This document shows, in pieces, positions 1 to 9,837 of a DNA stretch of 64,000 nucleotides. The notes under the pieces were generated by a model that worked only from the letters and a program-made list of their open reading frames with translations, was not told the origin of the DNA and searched no databases. Made by a program: the position numbers and the translations under genes. This DNA comes from Alistipes sp. (GTDB lineage Bacteria > Bacteroidota > Bacteroidia > Bacteroidales > Rikenellaceae): contig JAGBTQ010000010.1 in the NCBI GenBank assembly GCA_017631275.1, positions 24,669 through 88,668 of the forward strand, in the 5' to 3' direction. Numbering within the stretch: the stretch's first letter is position 1; every line of letters starts with the position of its first letter.

Positions 1-810
1 ACTCCTAAGGGTCTTCGTGTGATTAACTCTAATGAGAAGTTGGGCTCTAACACCCACAACATCGCCGCTAATGGTGGCGTAGTAACCCTCTATGAGGGAC
101 CTAACGATATCTTGTTCTATAACAATGATACTGAGTATATCCTCTTCCAGCGCAACCAATCTGGCAACAAGGCGACTACGCGTGCTACTACCCGTACGCG
201 TACGCGCGCTACCTATATAAGTAGTGAGTTTGCTGAACCAGGCGAGGAGACCATGACACCTCCCGATATGCTCTTTGCCAACCATGTCGAGGGCTACGTT
301 CCCGAGAAGAGCGTCGACCCAGTACACTTCCCCGTTACGCTCCACCCATTGGTGTTTACCTATAAGGTTCGTTACGAGTTTGAGTCTGGTTTGGAGTATG
401 TGGCATATGCTCGTGGTGCCTTGTCGGGCATGGCGCGTTCGGTAACCATCGAGACTGGTGATACGTCGGTTGAGGGTGCTACAATCCTCTTCGACAACTG
501 CGAGCTGACTGACTATGGTGTGCGTGCGTTGGTTACCTCGTTTGGCGTTCCCGACTTCCCAAGCCAGGGCTACGAGGCTCGTGTTGAGGGTCGCAAGAAT
601 GCGTTGAACTTGGAGGTTGTCTTGCGTAACGGTAAGCTCATTAACTTCAACTTCGATGTCACTGAGCAGGTTCAGCAGCAGCCACATGGTGGTGTTATCG
701 TTGTGTCGGGCATCAAGATCGACCCTAACGATGGTAAGCAGGGTACCGGAGCCTTCGATGTCGATGTCAATGGCTGGGAGGACACCGAGGATATCTACTT
801 GCCATTGTAG
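1..810 (+). CDS. DUF5119-type fimbrial-locus protein, 5' end cut by window edge
   Basis: The reading frame is open from base 1, so the true start lies upstream; the GTG at 19 is only an internal codon. The visible 269 residues match what I know of DUF5119 proteins: a TE-I-F strand near the start, a central block with RYEFESGLEYV and ARGALSGMA, then LNLEVVLRNGK and a C-terminal FDVDVNGW. DUF5119 proteins are cell-surface lipoproteins encoded beside fimbrillins in Bacteroidales and probably act in pilus anchoring or assembly, but their molecular role is not established. A short Thr-Arg-rich stretch (around bases 171-222) resembles the TRA sites of the downstream fimbrillins. The N-terminal signal and lipobox are outside the window. 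Confidence 0.75.
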   Translation, partial: TPKGLRVINSNEKLGSNTHNIAANGGVVTLYEGPNDILFYNNDTEYILFQRNQSGNKATTRATTRTRTRATYISSEFAEPGEETMTPPDMLFANHVEGYVPEKSVDPVHFPVTLHPLVFTYKVRYEFESGLEYVAYARGALSGMARSVTIETGDTSVEGATILFDNCELTDYGVRALVTSFGVPDFPSQGYEARVEGRKNALNLEVVLRNGKLINFNFDVTEQVQQQPHGGVIVVSGIKIDPNDGKQGTGAFDVDVNGWEDTEDIYLPL

Positions 811-889
811 TGGGGGGTATACCTATATATATAATACACGCGCGAAAAAAGATTAAACAACATATAACAAATTATTAATTCAAACCTTT

Positions 890-3800
890 ATGAAAAAGCT
901 TTTAGTTTTTGCACTTGCAGCCATTAGTATGGTTGCGTGCATGAAGGAGGAGACCACCTTGTTGCCACAGGGTGATGCTATCTCGTTCGACAGCGCTTTT
1001 ATCGACAATGCAACCCGTGCTGCGGTAGATCCTAGCACCGTGACTGCAACTCTTAACGGCTTCAACGTATGGGGCTTCGTTAAGGAGTACGACGGTACTA
1101 TCTTCGATGGCACTGAGGTGAAGAAGGTAGACGGCGCTTGGGGCTATCAGGGTACTCAGTACTGGGTGCCTAACCAGCCATTCTACTTCGCTGCATTGGC
1201 GCCTATGAACAGCGCTAACTGGGACGTAACATTGGCAACTGGCGATGCTGCTAAGTTGGGTCTTGGTACTGTTGCCTTTACTAACGTTGAGGGTACTGAG
1301 GATCTTCTCTATGCAAAGGAGATGATGCAGTCTAAGGGCCTTAACGAGGATAATGGTCCTGTTAAGTTCCAGTTCCAGCACCTTCTCTCTAAGGTGAAGT
1401 TCACTTTCACAAACGGCTTCCCTACAGAGACTGCTTCAATCAAGGTTACTAACGTTAAGATGGAGGTTCCAGCTGAGGCTCAGATCGACCTTGCACAGGC
1501 TGACTACGCTAAGGCTTGGACTCTTGGCAATGGCACAACAACTCTTGCGTTTGGTGATGTTGAGACATTGGCTTACACCCAGCGTGCTGAGGTTGCTAAT
1601 GAGCGTCTTACTATCCCTGCTGCCGACACTCAGGACTACTTGATTAGCTTCCATGTTGAGCTCTTCATGGGCAAACAGAGCGTTTACGAGGCTGATTTGA
1701 CATCTACCGTTTCTGGTTACGAGCTTGCTATGGGTCACGCTTACAACTTCTCAGCTGTTATCAACGCTGAGAGCCTCCAGCTCGAGAACATCGTATTCGA
1801 CGTAGAGGTTGTTGAGGACTGGGTAGATGCTGGTGAGCAGGATGTATACGTAGGTGAGACTGTAGCTGTTGCTGATGCTACTGAGCTTATGGCAGCTATT
1901 GCTGATCCTGAGGTAAGTGCTGTTGTCTTGACAGAGAATATCGACCTTGGCTCAACTACTATCACTCGCGCTGAGGACGAGGCAGTAGTTGTTGAGAAGC
2001 AGTACTTCACTATCGATGGTAACGGCAAGACCTTGACTTACAACGGCTCAAACCGTGTTATCGACTTCGTTAAGGGTGATGTTGTTAAGAATGCAACTAT
2101 CAAGAACCTTACAATCAACATCACTTCATCATACTGCGAGCGTGGTATCAACTTCAACAATGCTAACGGTTCGCTCTTGATCGAGAACGTTACATTCGAG
2201 GGTACAGCTCCTACCTATGCTGTAAACTTCCCATCTGTAGCAAATGGTGCTGATGTAACTATCAAGAATAGCTACCTCGCTGGTAAAATCGCTTTGAATG
2301 TTTGGGGCGAGAATATGACTATTAATGCTTACAACACTGAGTTTGTTAGCGTTGACAATACTGAGGTAGAGGATTATGTTGCTGTTAAGCTTAACAACGA
2401 TGGCTCGAATGCAGCTGAGGGCACTATCATCAATATCGAGGGTGGTAAGATTATCGCTCGCAACGAGAAGGGTGAGCCTAACAGAGCTACAGCTAACGCA
2501 ACTAACACTGGTGTTATCAATGTTAGTGATTCTACTGAGGTTGTAGGTGTTCTTGATGTTGAGCAGGTAGCTATTGTAGATTATGGCACAACCCAGTTCT
2601 ATGGTTTCCCAACCCTTCAGTCTGCTATTGACAAGGTTGTTGAGAACAATAATGGTCGTGTTAAGGTAACTAAGAACATCGAGCTTACTCAGAGCGTAAA
2701 TGTTCCTAATGGTGCAACTGTCGTGATCGACCTTAACGGCAAGACAATCACTGGTTATGACGCAAGCGATAAGAGCTATGGTCTTATCAACAACCGTGGT
2801 AACCTTACTGTTAAAAACGGTACACTTACTCTCAAGGCTGAGAAGAATCGTGAGTGGAACGCATATTCTTCTGTAATCTCTAACAATCCTGGTGGTAACC
2901 TTGTTGTTGAGAATGTAACTATCGAGCACTTGGGTGGTACTGACATGGCTTACGGTATCGACAACCTAACAAATGGTAAGGGTACTTCTGCTATTGTAAC
3001 TGTTAATGAGGGTGCTGTTGTTAAGTCTACATACCGCGCAGTACGTCAGTTCCTCAATGGCATTGAGGCTACTAACGAGCTTACAGTTAATGCGGGTGCT
3101 GTAATCGAGGGTGCTAACAAGTCAATCTGGATGCAGGATCCAAGCAAGAATGCTAACACTGGTAAGTTGGTAGTTAACGAGGGTGCTACGCTTAAGGGCG
3201 ATGTATATCTCTTCGTTACTGCGGGCTCTACAGAGTGGCCTGTTGAGGTTTCTATCGCTGAGTCTGCATTGGTTGGCGAGTCACAGGTTCTCACAGGCAA
3301 CGTTCCTGCTGGCTACATCGTAACTAAGGAGAACGGCGCATATGTTGTTGCCGAGGTTACTGTTGCTAACGACCAGGCTGCTCTTAACGATGCTGTTGCT
3401 AACGCAAACGTTGATGATATTTACCTCGCAAGCGGTAACTACGAGATGCCAGCAGTAACAGGTAAGGATTTTACTATCTATGGTGGTGAGGATGTTGTTA
3501 TTACTGTCACCAAACCAAATATGTCTGGTTCAGACATCATCTTCGATGGCGTTACTATCAAGGGTTCTGGCTATAGCACTGGTGTTCAGCATGTGAACAC
3601 TGTTACCTATCGCAACGCTAAGGTTGTTGGCGAGATGTGCTTGTATGGCGAGAAGGTTACCTTCGAGGGCTGTACTTTCGAGCTCAATGGCCAGTATATC
3701 TGGACTTATTCTGCTAAAGAGGTGGAGTTCATCAACTGCGTATTCAACACAACAGGTAAGGCTATCTTGATCTACAACGAGGGTAACGGTGCTAATAATG

Positions 3801-4093
3801 TAACTGTTACGGGCTGTACTTTCAACGCTACTGCTGGTGCTAAGGCAGGTGCTATTGCTAATCAGAACTGCGCTGCTATCGAGATCGATAACTTCCAGTC
3901 ATCAGGCGTAGGTGCTGCTCACAAGCTTACTACTGCTAACAACACCTTCGGTGCTAACTTCTCTGGTGAGTGGCGCATCAAGAACTATGTTGCTGGCGGT
4001 GCTATCAACGTAAACGGTGTTGACTACACTCAGATTGCTGTTGATGGCAAGCTTATGACTATCGACTCTAACAGAAATGTTACTGTTCTTTAA
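890..4093 (+). CDS. Fimbrillin-like lipoprotein with long beta-helix extension
   Basis: This 1067-residue exported lipoprotein begins with MKKLLVFALA and has a lipobox ending at Cys17 (MVAC). Residues about 20-310 look like a complete Mfa1/fimbrillin-type module: TRA site at 42-44, TQYWVP, then FQHLLSKVKF and the closing strand before VEDWVDAG. Ordinary fimbrillins stop there. Here about 750 more residues follow, rich in Asn/Val/Thr and in repeated turns such as TIDGNGKTL, ATIKNLTI and LLIENVTF, typical of right-handed parallel beta-helices (pectate-lyase-like or adhesin folds). The likely role is a surface adhesin or specialised pilus subunit. The start is supported by alignment with the next gene, whose first codons are nearly identical in DNA. 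Confidence 0.8.
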   Translation: MKKLLVFALAAISMVACMKEETTLLPQGDAISFDSAFIDNATRAAVDPSTVTATLNGFNVWGFVKEYDGTIFDGTEVKKVDGAWGYQGTQYWVPNQPFYFAALAPMNSANWDVTLATGDAAKLGLGTVAFTNVEGTEDLLYAKEMMQSKGLNEDNGPVKFQFQHLLSKVKFTFTNGFPTETASIKVTNVKMEVPAEAQIDLAQADYAKAWTLGNGTTTLAFGDVETLAYTQRAEVANERLTIPAADTQDYLISFHVELFMGKQSVYEADLTSTVSGYELAMGHAYNFSAVINAESLQLENIVFDVEVVEDWVDAGEQDVYVGETVAVADATELMAAIADPEVSAVVLTENIDLGSTTITRAEDEAVVVEKQYFTIDGNGKTLTYNGSNRVIDFVKGDVVKNATIKNLTINITSSYCERGINFNNANGSLLIENVTFEGTAPTYAVNFPSVANGADVTIKNSYLAGKIALNVWGENMTINAYNTEFVSVDNTEVEDYVAVKLNNDGSNAAEGTIINIEGGKIIARNEKGEPNRATANATNTGVINVSDSTEVVGVLDVEQVAIVDYGTTQFYGFPTLQSAIDKVVENNNGRVKVTKNIELTQSVNVPNGATVVIDLNGKTITGYDASDKSYGLINNRGNLTVKNGTLTLKAEKNREWNAYSSVISNNPGGNLVVENVTIEHLGGTDMAYGIDNLTNGKGTSAIVTVNEGAVVKSTYRAVRQFLNGIEATNELTVNAGAVIEGANKSIWMQDPSKNANTGKLVVNEGATLKGDVYLFVTAGSTEWPVEVSIAESALVGESQVLTGNVPAGYIVTKENGAYVVAEVTVANDQAALNDAVANANVDDIYLASGNYEMPAVTGKDFTIYGGEDVVITVTKPNMSGSDIIFDGVTIKGSGYSTGVQHVNTVTYRNAKVVGEMCLYGEKVTFEGCTFELNGQYIWTYSAKEVEFINCVFNTTGKAILIYNEGNGANNVTVTGCTFNATAGAKAGAIANQNCAAIEIDNFQSSGVGAAHKLTTANNTFGANFSGEWRIKNYVAGGAINVNGVDYTQIAVDGKLMTIDSNRNVTVL

Positions 4094-4146
4094 TTAATTA
4101 GAAACAATAAACAATCTATTATATTAATTTTTTAACATCTAACTTT

Positions 4147-6627
4147 ATGAAAAAACTTTTAGTTTTTGCACTTGCGACTATTGGTATGGTTGCATGTTTT
4201 AACGAGGATGTTGTTGAGCTTCCAAAGTCGGATACTATCCGCTTTGCTGATGCTTACATCAACAACTCTACACGTGCCGATCAGGCAGTTGACCCAAGTA
4301 CAACAAAGGCTACTCTCGAGGCTTTCGATGTATGGGCTTACATGTCATCTGTAGATGGTAAGGTATTGGTTGACGAGGACGTTAAGCTCGTTAGCGGTGG
4401 TTGGGACTACGCCAACATCCAGTACTGGACTCCTAACAAGGACTACTTCTTCGCAGCGTTGGCTCCAATGAACAGCGCAAACTGGGATCTTGACGCTACT
4501 CAGGCAGTATTTAATGGTGGTGCAGGTCTTGTTGAGTTTGAGAACGTTGACGGTGGCGAGGACCTTCTCTATGCTACTGCTAAGGCAACTACTCCAGATA
4601 TGGAGAGCCTTCAGAACAACGGTATGGAGACTGTTAAGTTCCAGTTCCAGCACCTTCTCTCTAAGGTTAAGTTCACCTTCGTGAATGGCTTTACTAACGA
4701 CAACGCAACTGTTGAGGTTAAGAACATCAAGATGTCTGCTCCTAAGACCGGTTCTATCAACTTGGGTACAGGCTACGAGTGGGTTCTTGGCACTGAGTCT
4801 AAGGTTTACGAGTACGGTAACGCTGGCAAGATTGCTATGGGTGCAAAGGCAGAGTGCGACAACGAGCGTCTTACTATCCCTGCAGCTGCTACTTACACTT
4901 ACGCTATCGACTTCGACGTTACTCTTTACTACGGTGATGAGGTGGCTTACGAAGTACACAAGCAGTCACTCGTTACTGGCGTAGCTCTCGAGATGGGTAA
5001 GGCTTACAACTTTGTTGCTGAGATCACTCCTGACCACTTGAACCTCGAGCTTTGCCCAATCGTATTCGAGGTTGTTGGTGTTGACGCTTGGGATACTACA
5101 CCTCAGGAGGTTCCTGTTGACTACCTCTACGATAGCACTACAAATACTTGTACTGTAAACTCTGCTGAGGGCTTGGAGCAGTTTGCTGCTGAGATCATCG
5201 CTGGTAATGTTGATGCTGACGCTAACATCACTCTTGCAGGCGATATCGACCTTAACGACCTTACTCGTTCACGCACACTTGTTTCAAACTGGACTCCAGT
5301 AGGTACTAAGGAGGCACCATATACTGGTACTTTCGATGGTAATGGCTACACTATCAAGAACCTTACACTCGTAGAGTCAGAGGCTAAGGAGGGTAAGGCA
5401 TATATCGGTTTCTTCGGTTATGCTCAGGACGCTACTATCAAGAACGTTACTTTCGAGAACGTAACAATCAACATCCCTTGCTTGGATATCGACCACAGCC
5501 AGGGCCACATTGGTGCTGTAGCAGGTTCTTTGGAGGGTACTTCACGCATCGAGAACGTAACTGTTAAGGGTGACATCCAGGTTTACGCTACTCAGGATGC
5601 TAACGGTGCTAGCCGTGTAGCTGTTGTTGCTGGTGGTAACTCTTATGGTGACGTAACAATGAAGAACGTTCACGTTATTGCTAACGATGGTAGCTCACTT
5701 ATCGCAAACAACAATACTGGTGCTTTGGCTGGTCAGCTTCAGGGTAAGTCAGTATTCGAGAACTGCTCTTCAAACATCGACGTAACTGTTAACAAGTTCT
5801 TCGCTGGTGGTATCATCGGTTTGGCTGCTGGTGATCAGCTCTTCAAGAACTGCCACACAACTGGTGATATCGCTGTTGTTGCAGGTCGCGAGGGTAAGGC
5901 TAACGACCAGTACCGCGTAGGTGGTATCGCTGGTGGTTGGGCTGATGGCAAGACTAAGGTTTGTACTCTTATCGACTGCTCTTACACCGGTCAGGTTTCT
6001 GGTAAGAATGCTGACGGTTCAGTTGCTGAGCCACTCGACTATATGGGTTATGTAGGTCGTGGTTACACTCTTGCAAACTGCGCTGGTAGCAAGGTTGTTA
6101 TCGACGGTAAGGCGTTCGTTCAGGCATACGACAACGTTTACGGCGTTTACTACTATGATGGTGCTATTTTGGACGTTAAGGGTGTTAAGGCTATTCTTCT
6201 TGAGACTGAGAACGGTTTCATGGCAGTGTCAGTAGAGGAGAAGAATCTCAAAGGCATGACTGCTACTGGTGCAGCTACTTGGGCTGAGGGTCTTGGCGAG
6301 GGTTGGAAGCTTGCTTCAATCTACGACTTGGACGCTATCCACGCTGCTCGTAAGGCTTTGAACGTAGCTTTGGCTGCAGACAACGCTGAGAATGCACTCT
6401 TCTGCGAGACTAACTACTACACTGATGGTAAGTATGCTCTTTACATCTCATCTACAAATGCAGAGGGTAACGATCCTCAGGGTGAGGCATATTTCTCAAA
6501 CCGTGTACACGTTAAGTACTTCAACCTTAACGGTTACTGGGACTATAATTACAGCACATTCGCTACAATCAACAAGTCTGCTCCTTTGAAGGACAACTAC
6601 TTTGCACGTGGCGTATATGCTCTCTAG
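4147..6627 (+). CDS. Fimbrillin-like lipoprotein with GLUG-like repeats
   Basis: An 826-residue lipoprotein with the same N-terminus as its upstream neighbour (MKKLLVFALA, lipobox Cys17, TRA at 42-44, FQHLLSKVKF). The fimbrillin module ends near residue 320. It is followed by repeats of the type FDGNGYTIKNLTL, YIGFFGYA, GAVAGSLEG and GGIIGLAAG, which resemble GLUG adhesin repeats. The last roughly 130 residues (EGWKLASIYDLDAI onward) resemble the start of DUF1566/FISUMP lectin-like modules. It probably acts as a surface adhesin carried by the same assembly system as the shorter fimbrillins. It starts 53 bp after the previous stop, with no terminator seen between them, so co-transcription is likely. 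Confidence 0.78.
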   Translation: MKKLLVFALATIGMVACFNEDVVELPKSDTIRFADAYINNSTRADQAVDPSTTKATLEAFDVWAYMSSVDGKVLVDEDVKLVSGGWDYANIQYWTPNKDYFFAALAPMNSANWDLDATQAVFNGGAGLVEFENVDGGEDLLYATAKATTPDMESLQNNGMETVKFQFQHLLSKVKFTFVNGFTNDNATVEVKNIKMSAPKTGSINLGTGYEWVLGTESKVYEYGNAGKIAMGAKAECDNERLTIPAAATYTYAIDFDVTLYYGDEVAYEVHKQSLVTGVALEMGKAYNFVAEITPDHLNLELCPIVFEVVGVDAWDTTPQEVPVDYLYDSTTNTCTVNSAEGLEQFAAEIIAGNVDADANITLAGDIDLNDLTRSRTLVSNWTPVGTKEAPYTGTFDGNGYTIKNLTLVESEAKEGKAYIGFFGYAQDATIKNVTFENVTINIPCLDIDHSQGHIGAVAGSLEGTSRIENVTVKGDIQVYATQDANGASRVAVVAGGNSYGDVTMKNVHVIANDGSSLIANNNTGALAGQLQGKSVFENCSSNIDVTVNKFFAGGIIGLAAGDQLFKNCHTTGDIAVVAGREGKANDQYRVGGIAGGWADGKTKVCTLIDCSYTGQVSGKNADGSVAEPLDYMGYVGRGYTLANCAGSKVVIDGKAFVQAYDNVYGVYYYDGAILDVKGVKAILLETENGFMAVSVEEKNLKGMTATGAATWAEGLGEGWKLASIYDLDAIHAARKALNVALAADNAENALFCETNYYTDGKYALYISSTNAEGNDPQGEAYFSNRVHVKYFNLNGYWDYNYSTFATINKSAPLKDNYFARGVYAL

Positions 6628-6647
6628 GAGTAATCTCAAACCATAGG

Positions 6648-6673
6648 GTAGAGGGGACTGAACCCCCCTCTAC
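6648..6673 (+). other. Intergenic hairpin 1 of fimbrillin locus
   Basis: GTAGAGGGG (6648-6656) pairs with CCCCTCTAC (6665-6673) around a loop containing CTGAAC. No T-run follows, so this is not a classical terminator. The loop resembles those of the two other fimbrillin-locus hairpins. Confidence 0.55.
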
Positions 6674-6753
6674 TCACTAGGCAGGGGCTGAGGCCGACTG
6701 CAACACTGAAGAAACAAAAAACAATAAATAACAATAACAAAAACTTTAAAATT

Positions 6754-7737
6754 ATGAAGAAGATTCTTTTTGTACTATGTGCAATGGCAACTTTCGCAAG
6801 TTGCTCAAACGAGGAGATCGTGAACTTCGACAAGGAGGCTATCGCTTTCGACGGCGCTTTCGTTGACAACGGAACACGTGCTGCCGATAGCTTCACTATC
6901 GAGACTAACGAGCTCTTCGACTTTAACGTGTGGGCAACAACTCAGCGCCCAAAGCAGAACGAAGTGGAGCAGCCTATCGTTCCTATCTTGAACGAGGTAA
7001 TCGTATGTCGCCCAGACCTCGTTAGCGATTGGGTTTATCCTACCGCTAACACTCAGTACTGGATTCCTGGCAACACTTATCAGTTTGTTGCTGCTAAGAA
7101 CTATGGCACTGTAACGCTTGCTAATGGCGTTCCATCTAAGTTCACTTACGATGCAACTACTCAGCTCGACCTTCTCTATGCTGCTGACACTCGCGTAGGT
7201 GTGGAGGCTGGTGCTAACGCTGCTGTGGCATTCACTTTCGACCACCTTCTTACTAAGGCTTACTTTAGTGTTGACACCAACCAGATGAGCGGCGCTAACG
7301 CAAACTACACTTACCGCGTGTCTGACCTACGTATCACTAACGCTGTTAAGAATGCTACTTACGATGTTGCTTCTAAGACATGGACTGGTACTGCAAACTA
7401 CACTGCTCAGGACCCTCTCGAGTTCAACGATGTAAATGGTGATAATAAGCTTGCTGCTGACGGCGTATATACATCAGACGATGCTCGTTTGCTTATCCCT
7501 GCATCTTACACTGATCTTAACATCACTTGCACTATTGAGACTCTCTACGGCGACTCAGTAATCGATGTTCAGAACTACAACAAGACTATCGCTCAGGAGT
7601 TCGTAAAGGGCTATGTTTATAACTTCGTAATGGCACTCAAGGACCCAGGTCAGCCTATCGAGTTCACTGTTACACGTGTTAACGAGTGGATTAAGTCAGG
7701 TGATGCTAACGGCAATACTGAGATTCCAGGTCTATAA
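6754..7737 (+). CDS. Fimbrillin family lipoprotein
   Basis: 327 residues, the usual size of a single fimbrillin/Mfa1-like subunit. The signal peptide has a lipobox ending at Cys17 (FASC), followed by an acidic linker and the TRA site at residues 41-43. Family landmarks follow in order: TQYWIPGNTYQF, LDLLYAAD, VAFTFDHLLTKAYFSV, LLIPASYTDL and a closing IEFTVTRVNEWIKSG. These subunits are exported, lipidated, carried to the outer surface and, in characterised type V pili, cut by an Arg-specific protease so that a C-terminal strand of one subunit completes the next. A G/C hairpin in the 126-bp gap upstream could uncouple its expression from the two long genes before it. Confidence 0.82.
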   Translation: MKKILFVLCAMATFASCSNEEIVNFDKEAIAFDGAFVDNGTRAADSFTIETNELFDFNVWATTQRPKQNEVEQPIVPILNEVIVCRPDLVSDWVYPTANTQYWIPGNTYQFVAAKNYGTVTLANGVPSKFTYDATTQLDLLYAADTRVGVEAGANAAVAFTFDHLLTKAYFSVDTNQMSGANANYTYRVSDLRITNAVKNATYDVASKTWTGTANYTAQDPLEFNDVNGDNKLAADGVYTSDDARLLIPASYTDLNITCTIETLYGDSVIDVQNYNKTIAQEFVKGYVYNFVMALKDPGQPIEFTVTRVNEWIKSGDANGNTEIPGL

Positions 7738-7790
7738 TCGATAAATAGTAAATTAAGAAACAATTAATAAACTTAAAATAAGAAATCGTT

Positions 7791-8783
7791 ATGAAAAAGA
7801 TTTTTTGCGCCGTTCTTGCACTCGCTGCAATGGCATCATGTTCTAAGGAGTATATCGTAGCTGAGGACAAGCAGGCAATCGGCTTCGGTGAGGCTTTCGT
7901 TGACAATGGCACACGTGCTGACTATTCATCTGGTAATGATGTACAGAGCTTCAAGGTTTATGGTACTTTGACTGGTAATAGCAACACTGTTCAGATTTTC
8001 AATGGTGCTGATGTAACTCGCCCAACCGATCTTGCAAGTGGTGTGTATGATTCTGACGTAGCTTGGACTTGCACTGAGACTCAGTACTGGGTGCCTAGTG
8101 CATCTTATAAGTTTGCTGCTATCGTTGATGGTGCTGCAACTGCAACTGATGGTCTTCCTGCGACTATTCCTTTCACTGTAGCTGATGGCGATGCTAACAA
8201 GGACCTTCTCTATGCTACTGTATCAGCTACTACAGACGAAGATGGTGAAGTAGAAACTGGTACAAATGCTAGTGGCTTGGTTGCTTTCGAATTTGACCAC
8301 CTCCTTTCAAAGGTTCAGTTTACAGTAGCAAATAAAATGGCTACTGGCTATTCAATCGAGGTGACTTCTATCACTGTAGGTAATGTTGCTGAGGATGGTC
8401 TTTACACAATTGAAGATGAAGAGTGGGAGGCTACTACTACAGATAAAACTAATCTTACATTCGGTAATACTGGTGTAATTGCTTCTACTAATTCAGCTGT
8501 TGCATCTGCAACTCGTCAGATTCTCCCAGTAGAGCAGGAGTTGGCTGTTACTATCGTATATAACATCTATTACAATGATAATAATGGCGGTGGTAATCAG
8601 CAGATTTCTACTGCAACAAAGACAGGAACTATCCCTGCTCAGACTTATGTTAAGAATACAGTTTATAACATTACAGCAGCGATTGATGGAAAGAAGATTG
8701 AGTTCACTGTTAATAGTGTTAATGGCTGGACAAGTGGTGATATTGATGGCGACGGCGACATCGACACCGACATCACTCTCTAA
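7791..8783 (+). CDS. Fimbrillin family lipoprotein
   Basis: 330 residues with lipobox Cys17 (MASC), TRADYSSG at 41-48, TQYWVPSASYKF, DLLYAT, VAFEFDHLLSKVQFTV, RQILPV and IEFTVNSVNGW near the end. The C-terminus is Asp/Gly-rich (repeated DGD), which is unusual for the group and might bind a cation or simply be a spacer. The N-terminal third is close to that of the next gene (both have GFGE-F-VDN then TRADYSSG and FKVYGT), so the two look like fairly recent duplicates that diverged towards their C-termini. It starts 53 bp after the previous stop and probably lies on the same transcript. Confidence 0.82.
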   Translation: MKKIFCAVLALAAMASCSKEYIVAEDKQAIGFGEAFVDNGTRADYSSGNDVQSFKVYGTLTGNSNTVQIFNGADVTRPTDLASGVYDSDVAWTCTETQYWVPSASYKFAAIVDGAATATDGLPATIPFTVADGDANKDLLYATVSATTDEDGEVETGTNASGLVAFEFDHLLSKVQFTVANKMATGYSIEVTSITVGNVAEDGLYTIEDEEWEATTTDKTNLTFGNTGVIASTNSAVASATRQILPVEQELAVTIVYNIYYNDNNGGGNQQISTATKTGTIPAQTYVKNTVYNITAAIDGKKIEFTVNSVNGWTSGDIDGDGDIDTDITL

Positions 8784-8796
8784 TAAACTAATTCCC

Positions 8797-8849
8797 TTGC
8801 TCTCTGCGGAGCAATGATAGGCCATAGGGGGTTGAATCTCCCCCTATGG
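8797..8849 (+). other. Intergenic hairpins 2 of fimbrillin locus
   Basis: A small stem TTGCTC/GAGCAA (8797-8814) is followed by a perfect 10-bp stem CCATAGGGGG (8822-8831) with CCCCCTATGG (8840-8849) and the loop TTGAATCT. No T-run follows. It lies just before the TTG-started fimbrillin gene. Confidence 0.6.
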
Positions 8850-8884
8850 TCACAACGAAACAATAAACTAAAACTTCAAAAACA

Positions 8885-9811
8885 TTGAAAAAGATAATTT
8901 TTGCACTCTTGGCAGTGGCTGCTATGGTAGGCTGCGCAAAGGAGGAGGTTATCGAGCTCAATCGCGAGCAGATTGGCTTCGGCGAGGTGTTTGTCGACAA
9001 CGCAACACGTGCCGACTACTCATCGGGTAAGCCAGTTGAGGCATTCAAGGTTTATGGTACTATTACTGCGTTGGAAAATACAGCACAGATTTTCAACGGC
9101 GCAAATGTAACTCGTGGTAGCAAGGCAGATGGCGAGGCTTGGGGTTGCGACAATGTTCAGTACTGGATGCCTAATGCTGTGTACAACTTCGCAGCTATCG
9201 TTGACGGCGAGGCCGTAGCAACTACAGCATTGCCAGTAACTATCAACCACACCGTAGCTGATGGCGCTAACAACAAGGACCTTCTCTATGCCACTGCAAC
9301 AGTGGAAACTGACGAGACTGCTGCTCCAGATAACGTAAATGGCAATGGCGTTGTAGCATTCAACTTTAGCCACCTTCTCTCAAAGCTTCAGTTTAACATC
9401 GTGAACGCAACAAACCAGACGTATCAGGTGACAGAGATTAGGGTAACAGGTGTCGCTAAGGAGGGCGTTTACACCGTAAATGGTGGTACTTGGGCTCAGA
9501 GTGGTGTCACTACAACAGAACTCACATTTGGTACTGCTACTGTTGCTGGTGGTGATACCGAACCAGCAAGCGAGACTCGTCAGATTCTCCCTCTCCCTGT
9601 AGCGCAGACATTGAATGTTACAATCACTTATGATGTAATGAGTGGTGATGATGTTGTTGGTACATTGACAAAGGAGGGTACTATTACCCAGACCTTTGCC
9701 AAGAACACCGTATATGCTGTAACAGCAACACTCACTGGCTCTGCAATCGACTTCTCACTCGGCACTGTTGGTGGCTGGGGTGCAGAAAATGGCGAAATTA
9801 CCGTGCAGTAA
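8885..9811 (+). CDS. Fimbrillin family lipoprotein (TTG start)
   Basis: 308 residues. The start is a TTG codon: translation from it gives MKKIIFALLA and a lipobox ending at Cys17 (MVGC), in register with all neighbouring fimbrillins. Landmarks are TRADYSSG at 41-48, VQYWMPNAVYNF, DLLYAT, VAFNFSHLLSKLQFNI, RQILPLPVAQ and IDFSLGTVGGW. It is the closest relative of the preceding gene. A perfect 10-bp hairpin (8822-8849) lies between the two, and the weak start codon may further lower its output, so this could be a minor subunit. That is inference; the family assignment is firm. Confidence 0.8.
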   Translation: MKKIIFALLAVAAMVGCAKEEVIELNREQIGFGEVFVDNATRADYSSGKPVEAFKVYGTITALENTAQIFNGANVTRGSKADGEAWGCDNVQYWMPNAVYNFAAIVDGEAVATTALPVTINHTVADGANNKDLLYATATVETDETAAPDNVNGNGVVAFNFSHLLSKLQFNIVNATNQTYQVTEIRVTGVAKEGVYTVNGGTWAQSGVTTTELTFGTATVAGGDTEPASETRQILPLPVAQTLNVTITYDVMSGDDVVGTLTKEGTITQTFAKNTVYAVTATLTGSAIDFSLGTVGGWGAENGEITVQ

Positions 9812-9837
9812 GCCACGATTGCTATCCGATATTTTGG

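Noticed and set aside
2129-2929. 266-residue minus-strand ORF inside the beta-helix fimbrillin gene
   Set aside because: Antisense shadow created by strong codon bias in the real gene; no signal, no family resemblance. The same applies to the antisense frames at 902, 4345, 29260 and 24127.
8885-8887. Fimbrillin gene at 8885 as a pseudogene because it lacks ATG
   Set aside because: TTG gives a signal peptide and lipobox in exact register with its paralogues and the frame is intact, so a TTG start is more likely than inactivation.
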